Part shown: piece after piece, positions 21,013 through 30,912 of the stretch
How the letters are laid out: each line of letters opens with the position of its first letter
Position numbering within the stretch: the first letter of the stretch is position 1
NCBI GenBank assembly: GCA_001430745.1
Contig: KQ482057.1
Location: forward strand, 633,047-697,046
Direction of reading: 5' to 3'
Origin: Auxenochlorella pyrenoidosa
Taxonomy: Eukaryota > Chlorophyta > Trebouxiophyceae > Chlorellales > Chlorellaceae
Length of the DNA stretch: 64,000 nt
Notes under the pieces: model-generated
Databases searched by the model: none
The model's input: the letters and a program-made list of their open reading frames with translations, nothing else
Told to the model about the DNA's origin: nothing
Program-made: the position numbers and the translations under genes

Positions 21013-24000
21013 TCATGAGTGCCCACCCCACCCTGCATCATCAGCCGCAGCTCTCGCAGCAGCTTGCGCTGCAGCCTGACGCAGGCCGCTAAATCGCAGC
21101 GGAGCAGTCTGGGTGCGTGGTGCGAGCGCCCACTGCTGCTGCTGCCAGGTGTGCGGAGTGCCGCCGGCCGCTGGCACGTCCATGCTGTCACGCGTGAAGA
21201 GTGCAGGGTTTGCGACGGAGGTGAAGGAGTCGGCCGACAGTGTGAAGTCCTCAGCATGGTGCACCAGGGTGCCCCTAGGCCTGCCACCGGCAGCACGCAG
21301 GGAAGCCGCAAGCGGATGCGGCGCGGCGGGCTCTCCTACTGGTGGGGCGGGGTGGCGCACGTGGAAGGGCACAGCGCCATGCGGGGGCCCGGAGCCGGGC
21401 GAATGCCTGCAGGGCAGCAGCGGGTTTCTGACGTTCAAGCACAGACGGTCAAAACAACTGCAGGGCTTGACGCCTGCCGGCCTGAGCAGAGGCGCTGTCA
21501 AATGCAGGGCACACCCTCTGTTGGCTGCTGCGGCACCAGCTCATCCTCCAGGCAGGCATGATCCTCACCCCCTCACACCTGTCCAGCTGGCTGTGGGCAG
21601 GATCGCTCCAAAAGGCTTGGGGGTCAGGGGGCAGGTGCGGCCGCCCGGTGCTGACCGCAGCGCCAGAGTGCATGGAGTCGAGACTCAGGGCCGGTGAGCG
21701 GAGGCCAGGCTGTCGCGCCCACATTTCATCCTCTTGCAGGGTGGCCATTAGGGAACGCTGCAGGGCAGCAAGGGCACAGCAGTGGAAGATTCATGCCCCA
21801 GGTGTCCACATTCATTGGCTACGGCCTGCTCCGCTTCAACAAGGCGCATCGACCTTCAAGCCCTGTGAGAGCCCCCCCAACCCAACCCCAACCCCACCCT
21901 GGCCTCCCACCCCACCCACCTCTGCCTGCTCCCGCTGGCGAGTGTCCAGCCGGCCATACTCTGCGGTGCTGCGGACCACGCCGCTGTTGCTGGCAGGGCG
22001 CACGGCTGCACCTGGGGTGGGGAACAGGCTATACGGAATGGCAGCCGCCTCGTGGGCGGCAAGCGGGCTGCTTCCTGGTGCCCCAAGTGACGCAGTGGGC
22101 ATTGAAGCACGTGGTAGGGAGGCTGGCAGCAAGGGCTGAAGCGGCATGGAGCCGTACGAGCTCGGAATGTCTGGCACGGCCGCAGGCAGGGGTGGTGCAG
22201 CCGCTGCCGGCGCCCCCGGCTCATAGCCATCGCCATACCAGGTGGAGGCCAGGGAGTCGAGCTGCGGTGCCAGGGGTAAGGTGATGGGCAGAAGCGCCAG
22301 GCAGTCAGTGTGCTGGAAAGGTGCTGGGGATAGCTGCAAGCTTTGGAGACAAGACCAGCTTTGCAGGAAGCTTGATGCCTGATTGCACCCATGCACTGTA
22401 GTCAGTGATGCCTGCCCATGTTCCAGCCCCTGGCCCTGCCTTGCCTGGCTTGGGCCCCTCTCCATGGCAAACACGCCACCAAAGGTGGACAGCATGTCCC
22501 CCCCAAGGCCCGGGTCTGCCACGCTTGGCGCCGCTGAGTACAGCTGGCTCTGCTGCCAGGACGGCACGGCGCCGCTGCCGTGGTGACCAGGTACCGGCGG
22601 GGCTGGCTGGACTTGGAGGGTGGGACTGTGTGCAGGTGGCGGCAGGGCGGGCGGCAGGTGGACGGTTGGGAAGTCTGCGAGCACGTACTCTATTGCTTGG
22701 TGCTGCGGGTCGGGGGCCTGCAGGGGGGACGCAGGGAAGTGCAGGTGTGGTTTGACCGTGGTCTAGGACTGAAGCAGGATCCGCGCTGTGCCCGTCCCTG
22801 TGCTCCAGATTTTGGGGCTGGCCACAAACATCTACAAGGGATGCGGCGGTGAAGCCAGCACACTGATTGCAGGGCCTGGCTGTGCCTCGCCCTGAGCACC
22901 GTGGCGGCCAAACCAAAGTAGGCAGGCAGACAGGCAGCAAGCTTTCAAAAACAATAGGTCTCGTCAAAACCTCGCTGCAGCTCCTCCCATCCCAGCCAGA
23001 CCTGGGGGCCCGTCCAGAAGGGGTAGACCCGAGGCGGAGGCGCCAGCCCCAGCTCAGCAGCAGTGCGCCCTCTGCTCACGTCGCCACCCTTTGTTACCAC
23101 ACTCTGCGGCCCATGCCGCCGCTGCCTGCTGGCCAGCCTGTACCAAGTGAGGCCAGCAGCCAGCCCGAGGATCACAGCAGCGCTTGCAGCGCCGACAGCA
23201 ATGCCCACAGTGGCTGCGGTGCCGCTACCACCAGACCCTCCAGCAGTGTCGCCGCCATCGCTTGCAGCTGGCTGGGCTGCTGTAATACTTGCATTGACGG
23301 GCTCTGGCGCAGGGCCGGGCAGTGCGGCAGCAGCAGCCGGCATCTCGGTGGCAGGTGGCTCAGCTGCAGCAGGGGCCAGCTCCGTTGCTGGTGGCCCTGC
23401 CGGCGCGGCTGCCGCCTGCTGTATGTGCAGCGGCGGAGGCCCAGAGAGGGCGACTGGCAGGGTCTTCAAGGCCGCAGACACAGCAGCTGGCTGCGACTGC
23501 AGCTGGCCCTGCTTGCCGCTGCCTGCGGCCACCTGCTGGGCCACTCCAGCGGCAAGGGCAGGTGCCAGCACAGCTGCCACAAGTTCCTGCCGGCTGGCAG
23601 TTAGAGGCTGCAGCACCTCTGCAGCAGGTTCGCTGGCGGGCCCACCCGGACTGCTTGCGGGGTATGAGCCGCCGGCAGGCTCCTGCACGGCCTGCTGCAG
23701 CTGCTGCGTCAGCGCCTGCGCCAGCGCCGCCCAGATGGCAGCCTTCAGCTCTCCTGCGGGGCCGGCATGTGCCGCTTCCGCAACCGGCGCCGCTAGCACC
23801 CATGTCTCGCCGCTGTGCACAGGGCTGACAACCAGCAACGGGGCAGCCCCCGCACCAGTGGCCTCAGCAACAGGCACGGCCTCTGCTGCAGGCAGGGCTG
23901 CTGATCCAGCAGCAGGCGGTGCCTCTGCTGCAGGTGGGGCTGCCTGTCCAGCAGCAGGGGCTGCCTCTGCCTCAGATGGAGGTGCCTGCCTCGGAGGGGT

Positions 24001-26236
24001 GGCAGGGGGCGGTGTCGGTTCCACCTGGACTGACGTCTCAAAGTCCCCGGTGGACCCGCCATGGATGATTGCCCTCCTGCAGCCAGTGGCCCATCCAGCA
24101 ATTGTCAACCCCCCTGGCTGATCACCAGAGCATGAACACATCGTGCAATCAGGACAGGCCTGCCCAGGGCCAGCAGCAACCAGGGCTTGTGCAGGAAGCC
24201 GGCAGCTGCCTGCCCTGCAGGGCAGGCCAGGACTTGGAGAGCGCAACAGAACACTCACGCTGCCAGCAACGGCGGCGCGCCAGCGGGATAGATAAGCAGG
24301 TCTAGAGGAGCAGGGGGAACGCCGCTGCAGGCCAAGGCAGGGAGATGGCTGGCAGCGTTCATTTCTCGGGACTTAAAGTGTCCTGAGCTGCGCTGCATAG
24401 CAAAATTCTGGCATGTGTGCTGGCAGCTCCTGCCAGGAGGTGTCGGGCCTCGCAGGCAGGAGCCAGAGGGCACTTTGGGCTGCCACACCTCAGCTCCCAC
24501 TCTGCTGTGCCCTCGATGTTGCCCAGCTGGCGCCACTGTGGTGTGAGCCCAGCCTGCATGGAGGGCAGGCGCAGCGCTTCATGCCTAAGCGACCAACATG
24601 CGTGGTGCCAGGTGCATGTGGCAGCGAGGAATGCACTGCATGCTGTATGCTGCCCCCGCAATGTCGCTCACCTGCGCGGCATCACCGGCTGCGCTGGTGC
24701 GCGCCCAAATGGCCTTGATGCCCCCGCTGCCGCCCACCTGCGGGACAAAACAAGCCAGGAATGTATGCTGTGCTATGCTGTGCTTAAAGCGCTGGTGCCA
24801 GCGGCAGCAGCAAAGGTTAGCCTGTGGTGCTGGCCAGAACACTCAATGCCCATAGCCACGGCAACCAGGGTGCCTGCATGAGTCTCGCCAAGCCCCCATT
24901 CATGGCAACATGTGGGTGCAGGCAACACGGGCGCAGTCAGAGGCTGCAGCCTGCGGGTGGTGGGCCAGTGTGAATCGCACCCTCTCCAGGTGCAGGCGCA
25001 AGTGTCCCTGGCCCTGTAGGCTGTAGTCGTCAACGACCACCAGGATGGGAGCGGGCGGCTGGCACAGCACCTGCGCAGGGTGCGGACGTGAGGGCAATAG
25101 CCCTTGCCGAGGGTCAAGCAGAAGGGGTCAAGAACGGGCTGATTGTCTGCGCAGCCAGTCCTTCGCAAACATGCCGGGGCGATTGTGTTGAGCAATGCAA
25201 GATACCATGCGCGCAATGCTCTGTCATAACAGGGCAATCAGGGAGCCGCGGGCCCGGCTGCGCTGGCTGACCTGGCGGTAGCGCACTGCGATGCCTGGCT
25301 GGGGCCCCAGGCGGCTTGCAGCCAGAGGGTGCAGGGCAAGGATATCACCTGCATGATTAGAACACAGTTCCAGAGGGAAATGGGCAGGGTGAAACGGGCA
25401 AGCAGGGGGGGGGGCCCACAGGCACCCGGCTCAGCCCAGGTGCCCGGCCGGCTCCCGGCACTAACCTGCGCAGCCCAGGCAGGCGTCCACAACGGTCACG
25501 ATGACGCCGCCCGTCTGGTTGGTCTTGCTGCAGCTGGACTGTAGCGCAAAGAGCAGGGAGGCACACCAGGTTCGGCAAGACAAGCAGTGTGTTGGCAGGT
25601 GGCCGCGCTCAAGCCTGCTGGTTGCCAACTCTTGCACCCTCAAGCTGCGATGCACCAGGCCGCCTCCCACCTGTGCCGGCGCAGCGCTGCTTCTCTCAGC
25701 ACACAGTGTCTGCACCTCCAAGCAGGCTCCGCAGCCTGCCATCGTCAGGCTCTGCTGCAGGGGGCTGCCGGGTGGCAGCGCGGCTGTCGCGCCCGCAAAC
25801 GGCCACTGCTCCACACCAGTCTGGCCGCCATGAAAGCCGCACGCTCCCAGGTTTAATGTGGAGGGCTGCGAGGAGTTTTACGGAAAGAGTTCAGGGTTGC
25901 ATACCCAGGAGTGAAGCTGCCTGCAAGGCGCGGCGACTTTCCCGCCAAAAAGCGGTGGCAGCGGGCGGCGGCAGCGGCGACAACGTTGATACAGGGCCGG
26001 GCCTGCACACTGGTACCCTTCCTAGCCCTCGAAATGTCTCAACCGGGGTCTGGGACCACTTTATGTGCGACCTTTCAAAGTTTCGCCCCCTCCGCACTCA
26101 CTTCAAGGCTCGTGTAGCTGGCGGCCAGTGCAGGCAACCAGTCACTGAGGGGCTGGGGCCCCTGTGGCTGTGCTCTAGCAGCTGCCAGTAGCAGCAGACT
26201 CGTCGCCAGGAGGCAGAGCTCGATGGAAGCAGCCAT
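21013..26236 (-). CDS. Expansin-like protein with stalk, transmembrane helix and long cytoplasmic region
   Basis: Twelve exons close in phase to about 1033 residues: 26102-26236, 25671-25865, 25466-25538, 25272-25348, 24981-25070, 24672-24737, 24489-24553, 23002-24214, 22445-22717, 21920-22261, 21579-21757, 21013-21406. A signal peptide (LCLLATSLLLLAAARA) leads to an expansin core. That core has a double-psi barrel (LGACGFHGGQ, GCGACLEVQ, GGVIVTVVDACLGC, DILALHPLAA, VRYRQ) and a second, CBM63-like domain (PPAPILVVVDD, VGGSGGIKAIWARTS). Expansins loosen wall polysaccharides without hydrolysis. A Pro/Ala/Glu-rich stalk follows, then one transmembrane helix near residues 565-587 (VGIAVGAASAAVILGLAAGL) and RQRR. 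About 445 residues of cytoplasmic Pro/Ser/Ala-rich sequence end the protein, without a domain I recognise. One junction (24214/24489) is the weakest. One intron (22262-22444) has a GC donor. A split into two genes near 22945 is the main alternative. Confidence 0.62.
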
Positions 26237-26773
26237 GATCGCGTCACCAGGATGATCAAGAGTCCGCTGAGGCGTACTGAAAGGGGCGCTGCACCATCAA
26301 AGGAAGCAAAGGGCAGCAGCCCTGCGCGGCATGCCTGCTGCGCCGCCCCGCTCGCCCGCCGCACCCGCTTTGTAGCGAGGGCCAGTTTCTTGCCGTGTTG
26401 TTGACAAGGGCCCCCCCTGAGGATGCCAGTGTGCGACAACGATGCTAATAGATTCGCCGCTGGCAGAAGCAACCCGATTGCAGTAACCAGCCCTCGATGT
26501 TTGAACTTCTGCGTTCCCGAAAGCTGAAGCGAGAGTTGGCGGCAGAGGCGGTCGAGCGACTTGTGTCAACAAAGTACACACGTTTCCTCCAGAAAGCTCT
26601 TGAATGGGAATTTCCTTCGAGAAATAGCGCCCCAGCATACCAGTCTCCTCCCAGGCAGCTGCGGCAGGCTGGCTCCTAGGAGCTCCTCCTGGCGCCGCCT
26701 GGCGGGATGGCCCAGCCAACTCTTCCTGCAGCTCGCCCTTGTCGGCTGTCGATCCGATGACATTTCGATCGGA
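26237..26773. promoter_or_regulatory. Divergent promoter region, expansin-like gene and glycosyltransferase
   Basis: These 537 bp separate the start codons of two head-to-head genes, so both promoters must lie here or inside the genes. Open frames in it are short and do not look like protein families. No named motif is evident. Confidence 0.5.
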
Positions 26774-28934
26774 ATGCGTAGTGTTCTGGTGGCGCTTGTA
26801 GCGCTGCTGGCCGCTGCAGCGGCGAAGGGGGAGACCCCTCTGCCGTCTGTGGCTATCTGCGTGGCCATCAAAGATCAAGCACCGGATGTACGGGAATGGA
26901 TCTACTACCACCGCGCAATAGGTAGGGCGCCGCGACGCGCGGCTGCGACTTGAAGACCGCCGCTTCCTCTGAGCCGCCCCTGCTCCGTTTTGGCCTGCAG
27001 GGGTGGACAAATTCTATATTTGGGACACGGGAAGCAAGCCGCCTCTGCTGGTGAGCACACTGGGCTGCAGCGGCAGCGGGTGGCGGCGGTTGCGGTTGGC
27101 AGCCCTGAGCATACATGAGCTGCGACTCTCTGTGGTTGCCCCCTGCAGAATGCTGTTAAAGACTTTGTGCATGAGGGACTTGTACACTACGAATTCGACG
27201 ACAAGGGTGCGTGGACAACTGCTTCCGCTTCTTCCCCCCAGCTGCCCTGCCACAAGTTTTTGCATCGCCTGCAACCTGTGCCGCACACTGCTGCCCATTC
27301 CTGACCTGTCGGCAGCGGTTGCACACCGTTGCCCCACTCCGGCGGCCACCTGCGCATCACGCATTCTGCCACCGCCGCCTCGCAACCTGCAGTGCGGCCA
27401 AAAGCGGGCACGCACGGGCCGCAGGTAGCGCTCTACGACCGCTGCCTGCGCCGCTGGGGCAAGGCCCACACATTCATGGCTTTCATCGACACCGATGAGT
27501 TCCTGCTGCTGCGGGATGGCACGTCCACGCTACCGGCGTTGGTGAGCCGCACGGCGCATCGCACCCTTGCACCTGTGGCATAACATCCGAGTTCCCGCCG
27601 TTGTGGGGCGGCCAGCGCGGGCTGCCAGCGGTGGTGGGTGAGTGGGCAAGCTGCACCGCCCGCTGGCTACGCATCTACGAAGCCCCTTCTCTCCTCCCCT
27701 GCAGCTCAAGGACTATGTGGGCCATGGCGGCCTCGTCGTGAATTGGGAGGTGTTTGGAAGCGGCGGGCTGGTGGTGAGCTGGGGCAGGCGGGTGTGGGTG
27801 GCACGCCTGAATGCAGGCACATGCGCACGCTGTCGGTGCTGCAGGGCCCTGCGGTATGGCCCGGACCTGATAGCACATCATCAAATTCCTGGGTGGCGCG
27901 CCATGTGCGCCTCGCTGTGCTGCGCCTTCAGCTGAGCACGCGCGCCCTGCCGGCCTGCCAACCCTGTCCTCCTGCAGCTGCGGCCCAAGGGCAACTCGCT
28001 GATGTCCTACTGGCGCTGCTCCCCGCCCAACCACCCAGGTCTGGCTGCCTGGGCCGTGCTTACAGGCCCGCTCTGGTGGGCCGTACCGCCCCTTGTGGCA
28101 TTCCTTGCTCACAAACCGAGCAGCTCGGCAGGCCAGGTCTGCGCCAGCCCAGACTGCACCACACCCGCCGCTCTGGGCCTGCATCCTCGCGACGCCTGCC
28201 TCTTCCTCCTGCGTTTGTCACCTCTGCAGAGAACACGCACGTCAAGAGCATCGTACGCTGCGCCTGCGCCGTCGAGTCGTCCACGGACCCCCACCACTTT
28301 CTGTACAAACCCAACCCTGAGTGCATGCCAGGTGCGGCAAGCCAGCTGCTTGGCCGTGTTCTCATCGAATCGTCGGTGCATATCCAGCACTCGCCCCGCC
28401 ATGCTGCATCTCAATGGCGGCTGTACCCGTGAGCAGTGTCAACCTGCGCGCCATGTAGCCGCTGCCGTGTCTGCTCCCTGACCCCTGCCCTCCCCCACGC
28501 CCTGCGTGCCCCCTGCCTTTGCAGTCAACTCTCGCCATGAGCTGGTGTTGGGGCCCAAAAGCCCCGAGCCGGCCCTGGAGCGCATCGCGCTGTACCATTA
28601 CGCAGGTGGGCAGGACTAGGCAGTTGGCTTAGCATGCATCCCACAGCAGCACAGATAGGGTCCGACGCCAGTTCGTGCGCCAGGCGTGTGCGCTGCACGC
28701 AATGCGAGCCCAGCCGCTTGCGTTTCTCACATTCGGTGCTGCGCACTCTCCCCCTGTGCAGTCAAATCGCTGGACGACTTCAAACAGAAGATGGCGCGAG
28801 GGTCGGGCATGGGCAACCTCAAGACGATTGCCTTCCTCGAATACACAGACAACTTTACAGATGCCTACTGCCCCGATGCGCTTGACTGGGGGCTGCAGCT
28901 GAACACCCTGATGGCGCTCCAGAGCGCGCTGTAA
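26774..28934 (+). CDS. Glycosyltransferase (GT92/DUF23-like), secretory pathway
   Basis: The protein starts with a hydrophobic signal or anchor (SVLVALVALLAAAAA, residues 3-17). It continues with the same type of fold as the gene at 6691-10734: VAICVAIKDQAPDVREWIYYHRAIG, VDKFYIWDTGS, a metal-binding DTD in FMAFIDTDEFLLL, NWEVFGSGG, KSIVRCACAV and ALYHYAVKSLDDFKQK. These are the usual blocks of DUF23/GT92-type transferases. Exons include 26774-26921, 27001-27050, 27149-27206, 27429-27541, one from 27705 to about 27773, one from 27978, 28230-28331 and one from 28526; the stop is TAA at 28932-28934. The estimated length is about 310 residues, and it lacks the Ala/Gln tail of its neighbour copy. 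It is divergent from an expansin-like gene, which fits cell-wall or extracellular glycan work. Donor and acceptor sugars cannot be told. Confidence 0.7.
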
Positions 28935-29711
28935 ACAATAAGCGACTTGCATGCAGGGCTGCCTTTGAGTAGTGCCACACATGATTCAGGGTTGCGGTTG
29001 GTCAGGTACGCAGGGGCTTCCGCGCAAGCACCTCGCGGTCTGTATGTCCCACCATGCCTTCCATCGCATCCCCACCAGTTCTGTGTGCTGTCACCGGAGC
29101 AAGCTTGTCTCCTGACCCGTCGATCACACTGCCCTTTGATGCGCTGCACGTCCAGCCTGCTGGGGCGGCGTGCCGCCGCCGGTGCCCCTTAGCGGCGGTC
29201 ACCGCCCCGCTCTTTCCTCTCCTTTCGCTGGTTTGAAGGCAAGTCGCGGGGCCTGGGCGTGGGTGGGGGCTCGCCGCTCGCTGGGCGGCGCTGGAGCTGC
29301 ATGCCGCGCAGACGCCGCGGTTCTTTCCGGCTGGAAGCAGCCAGCAGCATGCACTGTACATGGCCGTCGGGCTAGCGCCGGCCATGCAGCCTTGGCGGCT
29401 GATGGACGACCGCCTGCTGTTTCGCTGCGGCTTGACGCTTCTGCCGTGTCCCTTGCAATTTGCAGGGTCTCCCGCAGGCCCTGTGGTCAAAACTCAGCAA
29501 CCCCGCTCCCTCCCGCCCCCTCCTCCCCTGAGTGAGCGTCTTGCCGCCCGCCCTCGCCCCAGAAAGAGTTTTGCGATCGAGTGGAATTCAAGTGTTTCAC
29601 TCGCGGTGCTGCAGAACGTGTGTTGGCAAGGCTGCACTGGCGCCGCCGCTGCCGCCGCTCACCCCTTGCCGACTGCCTGCTTGCGCCCGCAGCCTTGGTC
29701 AACCCGCCACC
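28935..29711. other. Intergenic: glycosyltransferase 3' UTR and S29 promoter
   Basis: No gene is recognised in these 777 bp. Open frames here are products of high GC. The promoter and 5' UTR of the ribosomal protein gene must lie in the right-hand part. Confidence 0.5.
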
Positions 29712-30134
29712 ATGCCTTTCGAGACCGTGTGGAACCAGCACCCCAAGGAGTACGGCAAGGGCTCCCGCCGCTGCCGCGTGTGCTCCAACCAGGGCGGCCT
29801 GATCCGCAAGTACGGCATGAACATCTGCCGCCAGTGCTTCCGCGAGTGAGTGCCCCGCCCTGCTGCACTTGTTTTGCCTTGTCTGCCATGCTGGACGGCT
29901 AGTGCCGCAGTAGAGGGATGCACGGGTGCTGCGCCTGTAACCAAACAGTAGCAGGGATGCCCGGGCGCTGCGCATGTATCCAGGGAGCAGGTACTGGGCT
30001 GCTACGTGTTGCTGCTGCAGGCACCTGCGCCGTCGACTCCTCTCGCCATGCTTTCTATGCCCACTGTTGCCTGCCTTGTCCTGGCCTTCGCCTGCAGGTA
30101 CGCCAACGCGATCGGCTTCGTCAAGTACCGGTAA
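29712..30134 (+). CDS. RPS29: Cytosolic 40S ribosomal protein S29 (uS14)
   Basis: Two exons (29712-29845 and 30098-30134) give 56 residues, exactly the family's size. uS14 sits in the head of the small subunit. The zinc-binding pattern is intact: CRVC (Cys21/Cys24) and CRQC (Cys39/Cys42). Family signatures are [18 protein letters not shown] at the start and [11 protein letters not shown] at the end. The start has a good context (CCACCATGCC). The last coding exon is only 37 nt. Confidence 0.97.
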
Positions 30135-30306
30135 TCAGCCTGGCTCTTCCTTGCTGAGGACGCAACGGTGCGTGGACATGCAGCGGCAGCTTCGCAGCAG
30201 GCGGCTGCCTGGACGTGCGCCAGCGTCTGCTGGCGCCTCTTGATGCGGCGTGACGCCAGCTTGCGCCTGCTCACTCATTCATTTCAGAAGGATGGCAAGC
30301 GGTTGC

Positions 30307-30311
30307 TGTAA
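30307..30311 (+). terminator. UGUAA poly(A) signal of S29
   Basis: TGTAA lies 173 nt after the S29 stop codon, consistent with a green-algal mRNA 3' end. Confidence 0.6.
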
Positions 30312-30463
30312 CGTGCGCCTGCTCAGCCATGGCTTTGTGCAGAGGAAGCAATGTGCAGAGGAAGCGATGGGGGAAAGACAGATTGTTGGCTGCTGACAGG
30401 GTAGCGCTCTTGCATGCCAGTTGCTGCGGGCTTGCCCTCACAGGGGTTATTGGTTCTGAGCCA

Positions 30464-30569
30464 TTTTATCTTTATCTATCTGTATAGTCACCCAACGCAA
30501 CGCTGGAACCAAACCGTTTTATCTTTATCTATCTGTATAGTCAGCCAACGCAACGCTGGACCCAAACCG
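30464..30569. repeat. 53-bp tandem duplication
   Basis: Two adjacent 53-bp copies (30464-30516 and 30517-30569) differ at only two positions. The unit is AT-rich at the start (TTTTATCTTTATCTATC) and contains CCAACGCAACGCTGG. It lies between two convergent genes. It looks like a recent local duplication. Confidence 0.9.
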
Positions 30570-30912
30570 TGACAGTATGCGCAGTGATTTGTCGGGAACT
30601 GTCCACGCCCATGTTCTGCCGTGATTTTGGAACTTGCATGCCGCCCCCACCGGGCAATGACACCAGCAAACGGCAGCCAAGCGGAAGAGCATCACGAGCC
30701 CGGAAATGCAAAATGTCAGCTGGAAATAGCATGCACGCAAGAATGAGAGAGAATGCCGGTTAGGTGCGCCTGGTGAGGGCGGCCAATCAGGGGGGTTAGG
30801 GCAGGGCCGAAACTTCGACAGCCGTGCCAGCGCTCTGCTGTGCTGCAAAGCGTGGTGGCAGGCTGCAGAGCACGCATGCTCTACCGTGCTGCACTGGGTG
30901 CTGGCGAGGAGA

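Larger units (their letters stand above)
30135..30912. other. Tail-to-tail region between S29 and LeuRS
   Basis: This region holds the S29 poly(A) signal at 30307-30311 and a 53-bp tandem duplication at 30464-30569. No gene is recognised. No TGTAA was found on the minus strand for LeuRS. Confidence 0.5.

Noticed and set aside
23063..24121. 352-residue Ala/Gly-rich open frame on the + strand
   Set aside because: It is the antisense shadow of the Pro/Ala/Glu stalk of the expansin-like protein.
29002..29490. 162-residue minus-strand open frame upstream of S29
   Set aside because: No homology-like blocks, and it sits where the S29 promoter is expected.
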